The notes beneath the pieces were generated by a model. The model had not been told where the DNA came from, did not search any database, and saw nothing but the letters and a program-made list of their open reading frames with translations. A DNA stretch of 64,000 nt, from the NCBI GenBank assembly GCA_035653595.1, contig DASRBO010000041.1:1-64000 (forward strand), given 5' to 3'. This document shows, piece by piece, positions 17,016-25,967 of the stretch (its first letter is position 1; every line of letters begins with the position of its first letter). A program made the position numbers and the translations under genes. This stretch comes from DASRBO01 sp035653595 (GTDB taxonomy: Bacteria > Actinomycetota > Acidimicrobiia > Acidimicrobiales > JAJPHE01).

Positions 17016-17484
17016 GCGGGCGCAGGTCAGCCTGCCCAACGACACCCAGATCCTGATCACCAGGCACCTGCAGGCGCCCCCGGACGTCGTATACCGGGCC
17101 TACACCACCCCCGAGCTGGTCAGCCGGTGGTGGATCGGCCAGCGGGGCCAGATGACCCTGTGCCAGATCGACCTCCGGGTCGGCGGGCAGTGGCGCTACG
17201 TGATGACCGCCAACGGGGGCTTCGAGGTCGCCTTCCACGGCACATTCCGCGAGCTGATCCCCGACGAGCGCATCGTGTCGACGGAGGTGTTCGAGGCGGT
17301 GCCGGACGGGGAGGCGGTCAGCACCGTCACCTTCGCTCCGGCCCGGGGCGGCACCGACCTCTCCATCCTCGTCCAGCACACCAGCCAGTTCCTTCGGGAC
17401 ATGCACATCAACTCCGGCATGGAGGACGGCCTGCAGGAGGCGATGGACCTGCTCGACGAGATCACCGCCTCCGGCGACCTCTGA
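16993..17484 (+). CDS. SRPBCC-family (AHSA1-like) protein
   Basis: The 163-residue product has the AHSA1/START-like signature: ITRHLQAPPDVVYRAYTTPE, then SRWWIG and the GGFEVAFHGTFRELIPDERI strand pair. Such proteins form a deep hydrophobic ligand pocket. The ATG used is preceded by AGGAGG six bases upstream; it overlaps the end of arsR in another frame, which indicates co-translation. In arsR-SRPBCC pairs the function is generally undefined; ligand binding linked to the regulator is inference. Confidence 0.88.
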   Translation: MTALSSGERAQVSLPNDTQILITRHLQAPPDVVYRAYTTPELVSRWWIGQRGQMTLCQIDLRVGGQWRYVMTANGGFEVAFHGTFRELIPDERIVSTEVFEAVPDGEAVSTVTFAPARGGTDLSILVQHTSQFLRDMHINSGMEDGLQEAMDLLDEITASGDL

Positions 17485-17510
17485 TCCCCGGGCGCCGCGG
17501 ACCATCGCTG

Positions 17511-17541
17511 AGGACTCCCCGGGGCGTGCCCGGGGAGTCCT
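17511..17541 (+). terminator. Terminator hairpin of the arsR-SRPBCC operon
   Basis: AGGACTCCCCGG and CCGGGGAGTCCT form a perfect 12-bp stem (13 with the next G-C pair) around a 5-7-base loop. It lies 27 bases after the SRPBCC stop and 18 bases before the next gene's GTG. Confidence 0.7.
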
Positions 17542-17559
17542 GGCCGTAGTCTGCGGGCC

Positions 17560-18417
17560 GTGCCCGAGCTGCCCTTGTCCGAAGCGGGAGGGATGGCGCC
17601 GCCCGCCCTCTCCGTCCCGCCCGACGCTCTGGCGGCCTACGAGGCCGACGGTTACTGGGTGGCCCCGGTGCTGTTCGGCCCAGAGGAGGTGGAGCGCTTC
17701 CGGGCCGCCACCGCCCGGGTGGTGGCGGGCGAGTACCTCACCGGCCGGGCGCCGGCGCTGTCGCTGCCGGTGACCCCCACGGCGACCGACCTGCGCAAGA
17801 TCGACAATGCGTGGTGGGCCGATCCCGAACTGGCGGCCCTGGCCACCGACCGCCGGCTGGGCGGGATAGCTGCCGCCCTGCTGGGCGCGGCCGGTGTGCG
17901 GCTGTGGCAGGACCAGCTGCTCTACAAGCCCCCCGGCGGCCCCACCGGCAACATCGGCTGGCATCAGGACTGGGCCAGCTGGGACACGGTCGCCTCCCAC
18001 GCCGGCTTCGTCACGGCCTGGGTGGCCTTCGACGACGTCGACGACAGCAACGGCGCCATGCAGATGATCCCCGGCAGCCACCGCTGGGGCCTGGTGCCCG
18101 GCGGGAGCAACTTCTTCGAGACCGACCGCGACGCCCACCTTGCGCGGCTGGGCGGCCCCGAGGCGGTGGCGCCCCGGTCGGTGGTCATGGCCGCGGGCCA
18201 GGTGAGCTTCCACCACCCCCTCACGTTCCATGGCAGCGGTCCCAACACTTCCGACCGGCTGCGCCGTTCGCTGGCCGTGCACCTGATGGACGCCTCGGTG
18301 GCCGCCGTCGACCGCCCCGGCCTCTGGCAGCACTACAACCTGGGCCTGTTCCGCCAGCATGGCGGGGAGCTGGGCCAGCCCTACTCCTATGAGGAGCTGT
18401 GCCCGACGGTGTTCTGA
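17560..18417 (+). CDS. Phytanoyl-CoA dioxygenase (PhyH) family protein
   Basis: A 285-residue Fe(II)/2-oxoglutarate-type oxygenase: the HxD iron ligands lie in GWHQDWA (H135, D137) and the distal His in TFHGSGPNTSDRLRRS (H224), with the Arg that would bind the 2-oxoglutarate carboxylate nearby. The MQMIPGSHRWG segment is typical of the family. It would hydroxylate a small organic or acyl substrate in the cytoplasm; the substrate is not predictable. It is a single gene directly after a terminator, so its promoter must lie within or immediately after that hairpin. Confidence 0.88.
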   Translation: MPELPLSEAGGMAPPALSVPPDALAAYEADGYWVAPVLFGPEEVERFRAATARVVAGEYLTGRAPALSLPVTPTATDLRKIDNAWWADPELAALATDRRLGGIAAALLGAAGVRLWQDQLLYKPPGGPTGNIGWHQDWASWDTVASHAGFVTAWVAFDDVDDSNGAMQMIPGSHRWGLVPGGSNFFETDRDAHLARLGGPEAVAPRSVVMAAGQVSFHHPLTFHGSGPNTSDRLRRSLAVHLMDASVAAVDRPGLWQHYNLGLFRQHGGELGQPYSYEELCPTVF

Positions 18418-18489
18418 GGCCGGTTCAGCCCTCGGCCGGCACCGGCGCCCGGTCTCAAGGGCAGGCGGGCCGGTCACGGCGGCGCCGTG

Positions 18490-19146
18490 CTAACGACGCC
18501 CGGCTACATCGAGGTCGGTCACGAGGTCGGGTAGCAGCACCATGCCCTCCTCGGGGTCGCCCAACGCCTGACAGCGGCCGGCTAACGCCAGCGCCCCGGT
18601 GAGGGCGGCCAGGGCGGCGTCGACCCGGTCGGCCGACACCAGGGCCGACTGGTCAACCCCGTGGGACTGCAATGCCAGGCGCCGGAAGCGGAGCTTGGTC
18701 TCGCCCTGACTCCTCGGCCGGCAGGCCAGCACCACGGCGGTGGCGTGGGGGAACACCTCGGCGGCCCGGCCGGCGGCGGGGCCGCCCCGGTAGAGGGGGT
18801 AGAGGGGGGCCAGCGCCTCGAAGATCCGCATGCCGACCCTCATCCACCGGTAGAAGGGGTGATCGCCCGGGTCGGGGCCGGTGGCGAAGCAGCGGAAGCC
18901 CAGGCGCGCCAGCTCGCGCTCGGACTGGCGGCTGCGGCCGCGGCGGGCCCAGCCCGACGGGGAGTCGATGCAGACGACGTCGGGCGACAGAGAGGCCACC
19001 TCGGCCGCCGCCTCGGCCACGCTGAGCCGGCCCCGGGTGGCCACGATGCGTCGGCCGTCGTCCAGGGCGACCAGATCGAGGCCCTTGGCCTCCTCGGCCA
19101 CGTCGATGCCGACGGCGAGGCCGGGCCGGCCCGACCTAGTCGCCAA
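18490..19146 (-). CDS. DUF429-family protein
   Basis: A 218-residue protein beginning with GLAVGIDVAEEAKGLDLVAL, an RNase-H-like first strand, then VVCIDSPSGWARRGRSRQSE, the hallmark of DUF429. The C-terminus contains a RVDAALAALTGAL helix. The function of the family is unknown; the fold suggests nuclease- or kinase-like chemistry with the conserved Asp residues. It overlaps the end of the upstream nickel-permease gene by 11 bases and is therefore probably co-transcribed with it. Confidence 0.82.
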   Translation of the reverse strand: MATRSGRPGLAVGIDVAEEAKGLDLVALDDGRRIVATRGRLSVAEAAAEVASLSPDVVCIDSPSGWARRGRSRQSERELARLGFRCFATGPDPGDHPFYRWMRVGMRIFEALAPLYPLYRGGPAAGRAAEVFPHATAVVLACRPRSQGETKLRFRRLALQSHGVDQSALVSADRVDAALAALTGALALAGRCQALGDPEEGMVLLPDLVTDLDVAGRR

Positions 19147-20287
19147 GGCGGGCGGCAGCCGCGCTCCAGCGGTCCTCCACCCGGCCGAAGCGCCACACGG
19201 CGAGGGCGACCACCCACGTGACGACGAACAGCCCGACGATGAAGAAGCCGGCCGAGTTGATGTTGAAGCGGGCGGCGTAGTTCCACACGCCGCCGCTCAG
19301 GCCGAACTCGGACTGGAGCACCGACAGCAGCTCGATGGTGCCGATCACGAAGGCCACCCCGACCGACAGACCGGTGATGGTGATGTTGTAGTACACCTTG
19401 CGCACCGGGTTGGAGAAGGCCCAGCCGTAGGCGAAGTTCATGAACGACCCGTCGGCGGTGTCGAGCAGCGACATGCCGGCGGCGAACAGGACGGGCAGCG
19501 ACAGGATGGCCCAGAAGGGCAGGCCGGCGGCCACCGACGTGCCCGCCAGCACCAGCAGGGCGATTTCGGTGGCGGTGTCGAAGCCGAGGCCGAACAGGAA
19601 GCCCAGCGGGTACATCTTCCACGAGGTGTCGATGCGTCGGGCCAGGGGGCCGAAGAAGCGGTTCATCATCCCGCGGGCGTTGAGCTGCCGCTCCAGCTCG
19701 TCCTGGTCGAACCGGCCCTGGCGCAGGGCGAAGAAGATGCGCACGATCGACACCAGCACCACCACGTTGAGAGCGGCGATGATGTAAAGGAACGCCCCCG
19801 ACACCAGCGTCCCGATCAGGCCGGTCAGGTGGTGGAGGTTGGACCCGGGCGAGGTCAGCTGGCTGTCGAGGGCCCGGATCCCGAAGTTCAGCAGCACGGC
19901 CAACCCGAACACGACGCTGGAGTGACCCAAGGAGAAGAAGAAGCCGACCGACAGGGGTCGTTTGCCCTCCGCCATCAGCTTGCGGGTGGTGTTGTCGATG
20001 GCGGCGATGTGGTCGGCGTCGAAGGCGTGGCGCATCCCGAGGGTGTAGGCCAGGAGACCGGTGCCGATGCCGAACGTGCGCAGCCGGTCGATGTGGAAGT
20101 GGTGGGGTGCCGCCACCAGGAGCAGGAAGAAGCCGATCACATGCAGGGCGACGACCGCTCCCACCATGGCGCTGACCCGTCGCCACTCCGAGGGGGTCAG
20201 CGAGGCCCGCGCCCGGGCGATCCGGCCCGCCGGGGGAACGGGTGGTGCCGTCGGCGGCGGGACGGGGCTGACCACGGCGGCGCTCAC
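19136..20287 (-). CDS. Nickel/cobalt permease, NiCoT (HoxN/NixA) family
   Basis: A 383-residue membrane protein with eight or so hydrophobic segments and the NiCoT signature RHAFDADHIAAIDNTTRKL (H87-x4-D92-H93), plus LGHSSVVF and LGFDTATEIALL motifs. It would import Ni2+ or Co2+ across the cytoplasmic membrane. It is divergent from a Fur-family regulator with about 70 bases between starts, an arrangement suggesting metal-dependent repression. No nickel enzyme is encoded here; the B12-dependent mutase elsewhere in the window could use imported cobalt, which is speculation. Confidence 0.92.
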   Translation of the reverse strand: MSAAVVSPVPPPTAPPVPPAGRIARARASLTPSEWRRVSAMVGAVVALHVIGFFLLLVAAPHHFHIDRLRTFGIGTGLLAYTLGMRHAFDADHIAAIDNTTRKLMAEGKRPLSVGFFFSLGHSSVVFGLAVLLNFGIRALDSQLTSPGSNLHHLTGLIGTLVSGAFLYIIAALNVVVLVSIVRIFFALRQGRFDQDELERQLNARGMMNRFFGPLARRIDTSWKMYPLGFLFGLGFDTATEIALLVLAGTSVAAGLPFWAILSLPVLFAAGMSLLDTADGSFMNFAYGWAFSNPVRKVYYNITITGLSVGVAFVIGTIELLSVLQSEFGLSGGVWNYAARFNINSAGFFIVGLFVVTWVVALAVWRFGRVEDRWSAAAARLGD

Positions 20288-20358
20288 GGGCTTACACTGA
20301 CCTACCTGCGAGCTGGACGCAACCGCATTCAGGTCGCATTTCGAGGCAGGTGGGGCAA
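20288..20358. promoter_or_regulatory. Shared divergent control region of permease and Fur-family gene
   Basis: The short gap contains two CGCATT direct repeats 11 bases apart (20324-20329 and 20335-20340) and an inverted ACCTGC/GCAGGT pair near its ends. No consensus Fur or Zur box is visible. The GAGGCAGG at 20343-20350 is the likely ribosome-binding site for the plus-strand gene. Confidence 0.4.
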
Positions 20359-20829
20359 ATGGCCGAAAAGGCGTCCCGGCGGGCCGGTGACCGCGGTGGG
20401 GACCCGCTTGAGGCCCTGGTCGGGCGGGTGAGGGAGGCCGGTGGCCGCATGACCGCCCACCGGCGGGAGGTGCTGGCCGCCCTGGCCGAGCGCCACCACT
20501 GGAGCGCTGAGGCGCTGACCGAAGCCATACAGGCCCGGGTGCCCGACATCGCCGCCTCGACCGTCTACCGCAACCTCGAGGAGCTGGAGCGGCTGGGGCT
20601 GGTGGTGCACTCCCACCTGGGCCACGGCCCGGCCACCTACCAGCTGGCCTCGGGGGCCCATGGTCACCTGGTGTGCGAGGCCTGCGGGGCCGACTTCGAG
20701 GCCGACGAGTCCCTCTTCGCCGGCCTGGCCGCCGAGGCCGAGCGCCGGCACGGCTTCGAGATCCGGCCCTACCACTTCGCCGTCCTGGGCTACTGCGCCG
20801 CCTGCCGGGCGGAGGCGCCCGGGCGCTGA
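20359..20829 (+). CDS. Fur-family metal-dependent regulator (possibly nickel-responsive)
   Basis: A 156-residue Fur/Zur/Nur-type protein: winged helix with AASTVYRNLEELERLGLV, the HxH-containing hinge SHLGHGPATYQLASGAHGH, and two CxxC pairs (C106/C109 and C146/C149) that form the structural zinc site. The ATG with GAGGCAGG eight bases upstream was preferred over an in-frame GTG nine bases earlier. Divergence from a nickel/cobalt permease makes a Nur-like nickel sensor the best guess; Zur is the main alternative, and metal choice cannot be read from sequence alone. Confidence 0.85.
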   Translation: MAEKASRRAGDRGGDPLEALVGRVREAGGRMTAHRREVLAALAERHHWSAEALTEAIQARVPDIAASTVYRNLEELERLGLVVHSHLGHGPATYQLASGAHGHLVCEACGADFEADESLFAGLAAEAERRHGFEIRPYHFAVLGYCAACRAEAPGR

Positions 20830-20851
20830 GGCCGCCGCTCAGGCGGCGGCC
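20830..20851. terminator. Hairpin between convergent genes
   Basis: GGCCGCCGC-TCAG-GCGGCGGCC is a perfect 9-bp stem lying directly on the stop of the Fur-family gene and the last codons of the opposing hydrolase gene. It is suited to terminate transcription from both sides. Confidence 0.55.
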
Positions 20852-21600
20852 AGGCGGCGGTTGAGGGCGTCGGCTTCGGCCATGCCGGGCAGCGCCAGGC
20901 GGGGATCGTCCGAGGCCAGGCCGGCCATGACGGCGTCGAGGTAGCGGCGGTCGGCCTCGAGGCGATGCCGGCCCTCGGTCGTGGGCCGGCCGTGGCCGGG
21001 GACCACCCAGGTGGCGGCGGCCGCCGGCCCGGCCAGGGCCTCGAGGCCGCCGCGGTAGCCGACGAGGCCGGCGTCCTCGGGGTCGGGCAGCGGCAGCTCG
21101 ACGTCGCTGAGCATGTCACCGGCCACCAGTACTCCCACCGCTGGGCACCAGAGGGCCAGGTGGCCGGGGGCATGGGCCCGGTGGGCGACGACCTCGATCG
21201 GGGGGCCGGACCAGGGGACCGGGGTTCGCGGAGGAAGGGGGCGCACGTCGGCGAAGAGCCGGCCCAGCGGGCCGGGCCAGTCGGCGCCCAGCTGGCCCAG
21301 CAGGTCGGAGCGGTGGCGGCGGGCGATGGCCACGGTTCCGGGGCTGGCCCAGCGGGGGGCGGGGCCCAGGTCGGGGTGCCAGAGGAGGTGGTCGTGGTGG
21401 AAGTGGGTGGCCACCCCCGCCGCCACCGTGATGCCGGCCGAGGACAGGTCGCCGGCCAGGCCGGCCAGCTCGTCCGGATCCCAGGCCGGGTCGACCACGA
21501 CCGCCTGGCCGGCGGGGGAGACGATCACGGTGCTGGTGGTCATCTCCCGCCGGCTGGTGGCGACCAGCAGGCCGGGGCTGAGCTCGACCAGCCGGTTCAC
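20839..21600 (-). CDS. MBL-fold metallo-hydrolase
   Basis: The product has the metallo-beta-lactamase motif THFHHDH (H66, H68, D70, H71), GHLALWCPAVGVLVAGDML with the next ligands, and a final PGHGRPTTEG. It would be a two-zinc hydrolase of thioesterase or glyoxalase II type; the substrate is unknown. The GTG giving VNRLVELSPGLL (253 aa) is favoured; an upstream ATG would extend it into the 3' end of the peptidase gene with low-complexity residues. It follows the tricorn-like gene by 37 bases and is likely in the same transcript. Confidence 0.82.
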   Translation of the reverse strand: MNRLVELSPGLLVATSRREMTTSTVIVSPAGQAVVVDPAWDPDELAGLAGDLSSAGITVAAGVATHFHHDHLLWHPDLGPAPRWASPGTVAIARRHRSDLLGQLGADWPGPLGRLFADVRPLPPRTPVPWSGPPIEVVAHRAHAPGHLALWCPAVGVLVAGDMLSDVELPLPDPEDAGLVGYRGGLEALAGPAAAATWVVPGHGRPTTEGRHRLEADRRYLDAVMAGLASDDPRLALPGMAEADALNRRLAAA

Positions 21601-21637
21601 CGTTCGGGAGGGGACGGGGCCGGGGCCCTCGGGTCCG

Positions 21638-24600
21638 TCAGCGCCTGGCCCGGGTCCTTGCCCCGTCGAGGGAGGTGGGCAGGTCGAGGCGGGGCCGCTT
21701 GTCCAGCTCGGGCAGCACCGGCCGGTGCCGGCGCAGGGCCGACATGACCAGAGCAATGGCCCGCTCCAGCTGGGGGTCACGCCCGGCGGCGTAGTCCTGA
21801 GGGCGGATGTCGACCTCGTAGTCGGGGTCCGTGCCGTAGTTCTCGACCTTCCAGCCCACGTCGGAGAACCAGAAGGAGAACTCCGGCTGGGTGACGATGC
21901 TGTTGTCCACCAGCAGGTGCCTGGGTGAGATCCCGATCACCCCGCCCCAGGTCCGCTTTCCCACCACCGGGCCTATGCCCATCAGCTTGAAGCAGTGGGT
22001 GAAGATGTCGCCGTCGGAGCCGGCCTGTTCGTTGGTGACCGCCACTACCGGCCCCGCCGGTGAGTGCTGCGGGTAGGGCTCGGCCGGTCCCCAGCGCTGC
22101 ACGTCGTAGCCGATGCGGCGCCTTCCGAGCTTCTCGAGGATCAGCTGCGACACGTGGCCGCCGCCGTTGAAGCGCACGTCGACGATCAGGCCCTCGTTCT
22201 CGACCTCGGACAGGTAGGTGCGGTGGAACTCGGAGTAGCCGTGCGCCGACATGTCGGGCACGTGCACGTAGCCGACCCGGCCGCCGGTCTCCTCGTGGAC
22301 TCGGTCGCGGTTGGTGACGACCCAGTCGCGGTAGCGCAGGGCGCGCTCGTCGCGCAGCGTCTTCACCGTCACCGTCCGGGGGTTGCGCCCGGAGCGGTCG
22401 CCCACCGTCAGGCGCACCGGCAGGCCGGCCTGGTGCACCAGGGCCCGGCCCGGGGGGACCTCGGCCGACAGCGCGCGGTCGTCCACCGCCAGCAGGGTGT
22501 CGCCCTCGGAGATGCCGGCGCCGAGGGAATTGAGGGGCGAGTCGGCGTCGTCGCCCCAGCTGTCGCCCCGTGGGATCCGGGCTACGCGCCAGTGTCGGCC
22601 ATGCCGGTCCCAGGCGAAGTCCGCCCCCAGGTGACCGACGGCGTAGCCGGGGGCGGGGCGGTAGTCGCCCCCGATCTCGTAGGCGTGGGAGGTGCCGAGC
22701 TCGCCTTGCATCTCCCACATGAGGTCGGAGAACTCGAAGCGGCTCGCCACCTTGTCCACCAGCGGGAGGTAGCGCTCGAGCACCCGGTTCCAGTCGACCC
22801 CGGACAGGTCCTCGACCCAGAAGTGGTCGCGCTGCAGCCGCCATGCCTCCCGCAGCATCTGGGTCCACTCCGACGCCGGGTCGACCGACACCCGCAGGCG
22901 GCCCAGGTCGATCCACCCGCTGTGCCGGCCGGGCCCCTCGGCGTCGGTTTCGGCGTTCGGCTTCTCGCCCGCCTTGACCGCCCGCAGCCGCCGGCCGACG
23001 GCGTAGACCAGGGTGCCGTTGTCGGCCGACACCCGCATCCAGCTCATCCCGCCGACCAGCACCTCGTGGCGCAACGAGCGGAGGTCGAACATCTCGAGAG
23101 AGAAGGTGGCCGGTGCCTCGATGGACCACGACCCCTGGCCCAGGGATCCCTGGACCGGGTGGGAGACGAACAGCACCTTGTCCTCGAGGGCGTGCAGCTG
23201 CACATAGGTGGCCACGGGCACCGGCAGGGCGACCACCCGCTCGGACATGCCGGCGAAGTCGATATCGAAGCGGCGCTCGGCGGATCCGTTCGGCGATGGG
23301 GACGCCGCCTTGGCGGCGGCCTGCCGGCGCGGGCTGCGGCCGGCCCGCTTGGCCGGGGACCGGGCGCCGTCGCCGGACCCCTGGCCGGCGGATGGTTCGC
23401 CGCCCTTGCCGTCCTCGGCCCCGCCGGCAGCGGGTGCGCCGGCAGCACCGTCCTTGCCAGTGCCAGTGCCAGTGCCGGCGGCGGCGGCGTCGCCCAGGCC
23501 CTTGGGCTCCGGGTCCAGGGGCGAAGTCAGGTCGGGGCGCAGGGTCACCAGGTAGGGCCGGCCGGTGCGGGGGAACCCCAGGTCGAAATACACGGTGTCG
23601 TAGACCGGGTCGAATACCCGGTTCGACAGGAAGTACAGGTAGCGCCCGGCAGGGTCCCAGCTGGGCGTGTGGTCGGCGAACTCCGCTCTGGTGACCTGGT
23701 GGGTCCGGCCCGACTCCGCCTCGGCCACCTTGATCACGCTGGTGGCCGGGCTGGTGGCGAAGGCGTAGGCGATGAAGCGCCCGTCGCCGGACCAGGTCAC
23801 CCCGTCGAGGCGGCCGTTGGTGCTCCGGTCGATGACCCGGACGGAGCCGGAGTCGAGGTCGACCAGCATCAGCTCCCGACGGTGGTTGGCCACCGCCACC
23901 ACCGCTGCGGTGGGCGACACAACCACCTCCCCGACGCAGCCGAGGTCGATACCTTCGAAGCGACGGGACGGCGCGGCCGGGTCGGCGCCGAACCGGTACA
24001 CCTCGAGGGCGTCCTCGCCGCCCTCGTCGCTGACCGTGACCAGCCCGGACCCGTCACTGAGCCAGGCGGTCAGCCGGTACCGCACCCCGTCGGGCTTGCC
24101 GTGCTGGCGCACGGCCTGCTCCCACAGCGGGAAGCTGAAGAGCTTGCCTCGGGTCTCCACCGCCAGCGAGTGACCCGAAGGGTGCACGGCGAAGTCGGAG
24201 AGGTACTCGTCGGCGGCGACGAAGCGACGGCCCCGCTGGGCCCGGGGGCTGGCCAGGTCCACCTCGACCCGCCGGGCCTCGCTGCCGGGCTCGAGCACCC
24301 ACAGGTCGGCGGCGTGCTGGTAGACGACGCGTCGACCGTCGGTGGCCGGGAACCGGACGTAGTACTCGGCGTGGTCGGTGTGGCGGCGCAGGTCGCGCCC
24401 GTCCGGGCGGCACGAATAGAGGTTGCCTATGCCCTCGTGATCGGAGAGGAACCAGCAGCGGCCGTCCAGCCACATGGGGCCGGCCAGGTTCCCGTCCAGC
24501 TCGATCAGCCGGCGGAACCCGCCGTCGCCCCGGCGGTCGATCCAGAGCTGTCCGGCGGTGCCGCCCCGGTAGCGTTTCCAGCGGGCGGGGTCGGCGGTGT

Positions 24601-25039
24601 TGCGGCCGATGAGCACGGCCCCGCCGGGCCCGAAGGCGACCTCGCGCACCGGGCCGAAGGCCAGGGCCTCAGGCGGGCCGCCGTCGGTCGGCACGGCGTA
24701 GGCATGCATCTCCGAGGCGAAGGCCTGGCCGGCGTCGGTGATGCACAGCACCCGCCCGTCGGGGGCCCAGCCCCGGGTCATGGTGCTGGCGCCGAACCAG
24801 GTCAGGCGCCGGGCCGGTCCGCCGGCGGCCGACATCAGCCACACCTCCGGGTGGTGCTCGTCGCGGCTGGTGTAGGCGATCCACTTGCCGTCGGGCGAGA
24901 GCATGGGCCTGCCGGCGTCGCTCAGGGAGGTGGTCAGCCGGCGGGCGACACCCCCGCCGATGTCGACGGTCCACAGGTCGTCCTCGGACACGAAGACCAC
25001 CGTGTCGCCGGCGACGGAAGGCTGTCTCAGGTAGGCCAC
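21638..25039 (-). CDS. Tricorn-type S41 serine peptidase
   Basis: A 1133-residue protein with the tricorn order: N-terminal beta-propeller repeats (about 1-500, with LSPDGKWIAYTSRDEHHPEV), an Ala/Gly/Lys-rich insert (about 516-583), a second propeller part, then a helical C1 region, a PDZ domain and the S41 core. The catalytic elements of tricorn are visible: Ser-His in LGTSHAYEIGG (near 780), the nucleophile Ser in EQAGSDGDIF (near 1007), and Glu in TQPEFSFWF (near 1051). It degrades oligopeptides in the cytoplasm; no signal peptide is present. The low-complexity insert is longer than expected and probably a flexible linker. Confidence 0.92.
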   Translation of the reverse strand: MAYLRQPSVAGDTVVFVSEDDLWTVDIGGGVARRLTTSLSDAGRPMLSPDGKWIAYTSRDEHHPEVWLMSAAGGPARRLTWFGASTMTRGWAPDGRVLCITDAGQAFASEMHAYAVPTDGGPPEALAFGPVREVAFGPGGAVLIGRNTADPARWKRYRGGTAGQLWIDRRGDGGFRRLIELDGNLAGPMWLDGRCWFLSDHEGIGNLYSCRPDGRDLRRHTDHAEYYVRFPATDGRRVVYQHAADLWVLEPGSEARRVEVDLASPRAQRGRRFVAADEYLSDFAVHPSGHSLAVETRGKLFSFPLWEQAVRQHGKPDGVRYRLTAWLSDGSGLVTVSDEGGEDALEVYRFGADPAAPSRRFEGIDLGCVGEVVVSPTAAVVAVANHRRELMLVDLDSGSVRVIDRSTNGRLDGVTWSGDGRFIAYAFATSPATSVIKVAEAESGRTHQVTRAEFADHTPSWDPAGRYLYFLSNRVFDPVYDTVYFDLGFPRTGRPYLVTLRPDLTSPLDPEPKGLGDAAAAGTGTGTGKDGAAGAPAAGGAEDGKGGEPSAGQGSGDGARSPAKRAGRSPRRQAAAKAASPSPNGSAERRFDIDFAGMSERVVALPVPVATYVQLHALEDKVLFVSHPVQGSLGQGSWSIEAPATFSLEMFDLRSLRHEVLVGGMSWMRVSADNGTLVYAVGRRLRAVKAGEKPNAETDAEGPGRHSGWIDLGRLRVSVDPASEWTQMLREAWRLQRDHFWVEDLSGVDWNRVLERYLPLVDKVASRFEFSDLMWEMQGELGTSHAYEIGGDYRPAPGYAVGHLGADFAWDRHGRHWRVARIPRGDSWGDDADSPLNSLGAGISEGDTLLAVDDRALSAEVPPGRALVHQAGLPVRLTVGDRSGRNPRTVTVKTLRDERALRYRDWVVTNRDRVHEETGGRVGYVHVPDMSAHGYSEFHRTYLSEVENEGLIVDVRFNGGGHVSQLILEKLGRRRIGYDVQRWGPAEPYPQHSPAGPVVAVTNEQAGSDGDIFTHCFKLMGIGPVVGKRTWGGVIGISPRHLLVDNSIVTQPEFSFWFSDVGWKVENYGTDPDYEVDIRPQDYAAGRDPQLERAIALVMSALRRHRPVLPELDKRPRLDLPTSLDGARTRARR

Positions 25040-25094
25040 GGCTGCACGCTACGCAGGCTGGTGCGGGCGCGCCCGGCTCTATAGGGTCCCGGGC

Positions 25095-25895
25095 GTGCCC
25101 GACACCGGCGCCGCCGCCCCGGAGACCGCCGGCCCGGAGACCGAGCAGCTGCGCCTGCTGGCCTTCGAGGCCTGCTTCAACTTCCGCGATCTGGGCGGCT
25201 ATCCGGCCGCCGACGGTCGCCGGTTGCGCTGGAGGCAGCTCTACCGCTCCGACACGCTGCACCGGCTGACGGAAGCCGACGCCCGCCGGTTCGCCAACCT
25301 CGGGCTGCGCACGGTGATCGACCTGCGCTCGCGCACGGAGATTGACGACTACGGCCGGCTGTCGGTCGAGCACCCGGGCCTGGCCTGGCATCACCTCCCG
25401 ATGCTGGACAACGTCAGGCTGGCGCCCCGCCAGGGGGGCGAGCCCGAGGATGACGAGCCGCCCGAGCCCGGAGCGGTCTACGTCCGCATCGCGGAGGACT
25501 TCGGAGCCTCGGTGGCCGGTGCCTTCGATCTGCTCACCTCGCTCGGGGCCCTGCCGGCGGTGTTCCACTGCACCTCGGGCAAGGACCGCACGGGCATCAT
25601 CGCCGCCATGGTTCTGGATCTGGCCGGCGTCCCCGACGACGTGATCGCCGAGGACTACGCCCTCACCCAGGTCGCGCTGGAGCGGCGCACCCGCTGGATC
25701 GAGCAGCACGAGCCGGATTTCGCCGCCTTCCTGGCCCAGATCCCGCCCGAGCGGCGGGCGGCGACGCCGGAGAAGATCCTCGGCTTCCTTTCCGGCCTGC
25801 GGTCCCGCCACGGGTCGGTGGAGGAGTTCCTGGTGGGACTGGGGATCGAACGGGAGCGCCTCGAGCTGTTCCGCCAGGCGCTGCTCGAGACCTGA
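25095..25895 (+). CDS. Tyrosine/dual-specificity protein phosphatase
   Basis: The 266-residue product belongs to the Y_phosphatase3 (PtpB/LipA-like) group: FNFRDLGGYPAADGRRLRWR near the N-terminus and the P-loop HCTSGKDRTGII (C159, R165). The Lys and Asp in the loop (GKDR) are typical of this group, which can dephosphorylate phosphotyrosine, phosphoserine or phosphoinositides. There is no signal peptide. It is divergent from the tricorn gene with 55 bases between the starts. Confidence 0.88.
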   Translation: MPDTGAAAPETAGPETEQLRLLAFEACFNFRDLGGYPAADGRRLRWRQLYRSDTLHRLTEADARRFANLGLRTVIDLRSRTEIDDYGRLSVEHPGLAWHHLPMLDNVRLAPRQGGEPEDDEPPEPGAVYVRIAEDFGASVAGAFDLLTSLGALPAVFHCTSGKDRTGIIAAMVLDLAGVPDDVIAEDYALTQVALERRTRWIEQHEPDFAAFLAQIPPERRAATPEKILGFLSGLRSRHGSVEEFLVGLGIERERLELFRQALLET

Positions 25896-25967
25896 GCCGG
25901 CACGGATCCGGTCCACCGGGTCACCGGTCCCCGCCGGCCGTCACAGGCCGCCCGTAGGGTCGCCGGG

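Noticed and set aside
22064..25084. 1006-codon open frame on the plus strand
   Set aside because: It is antisense to the tricorn-type gene and consists of low-complexity Val/Gly/His/Arg-rich sequence, the usual shadow of a GC-rich gene.
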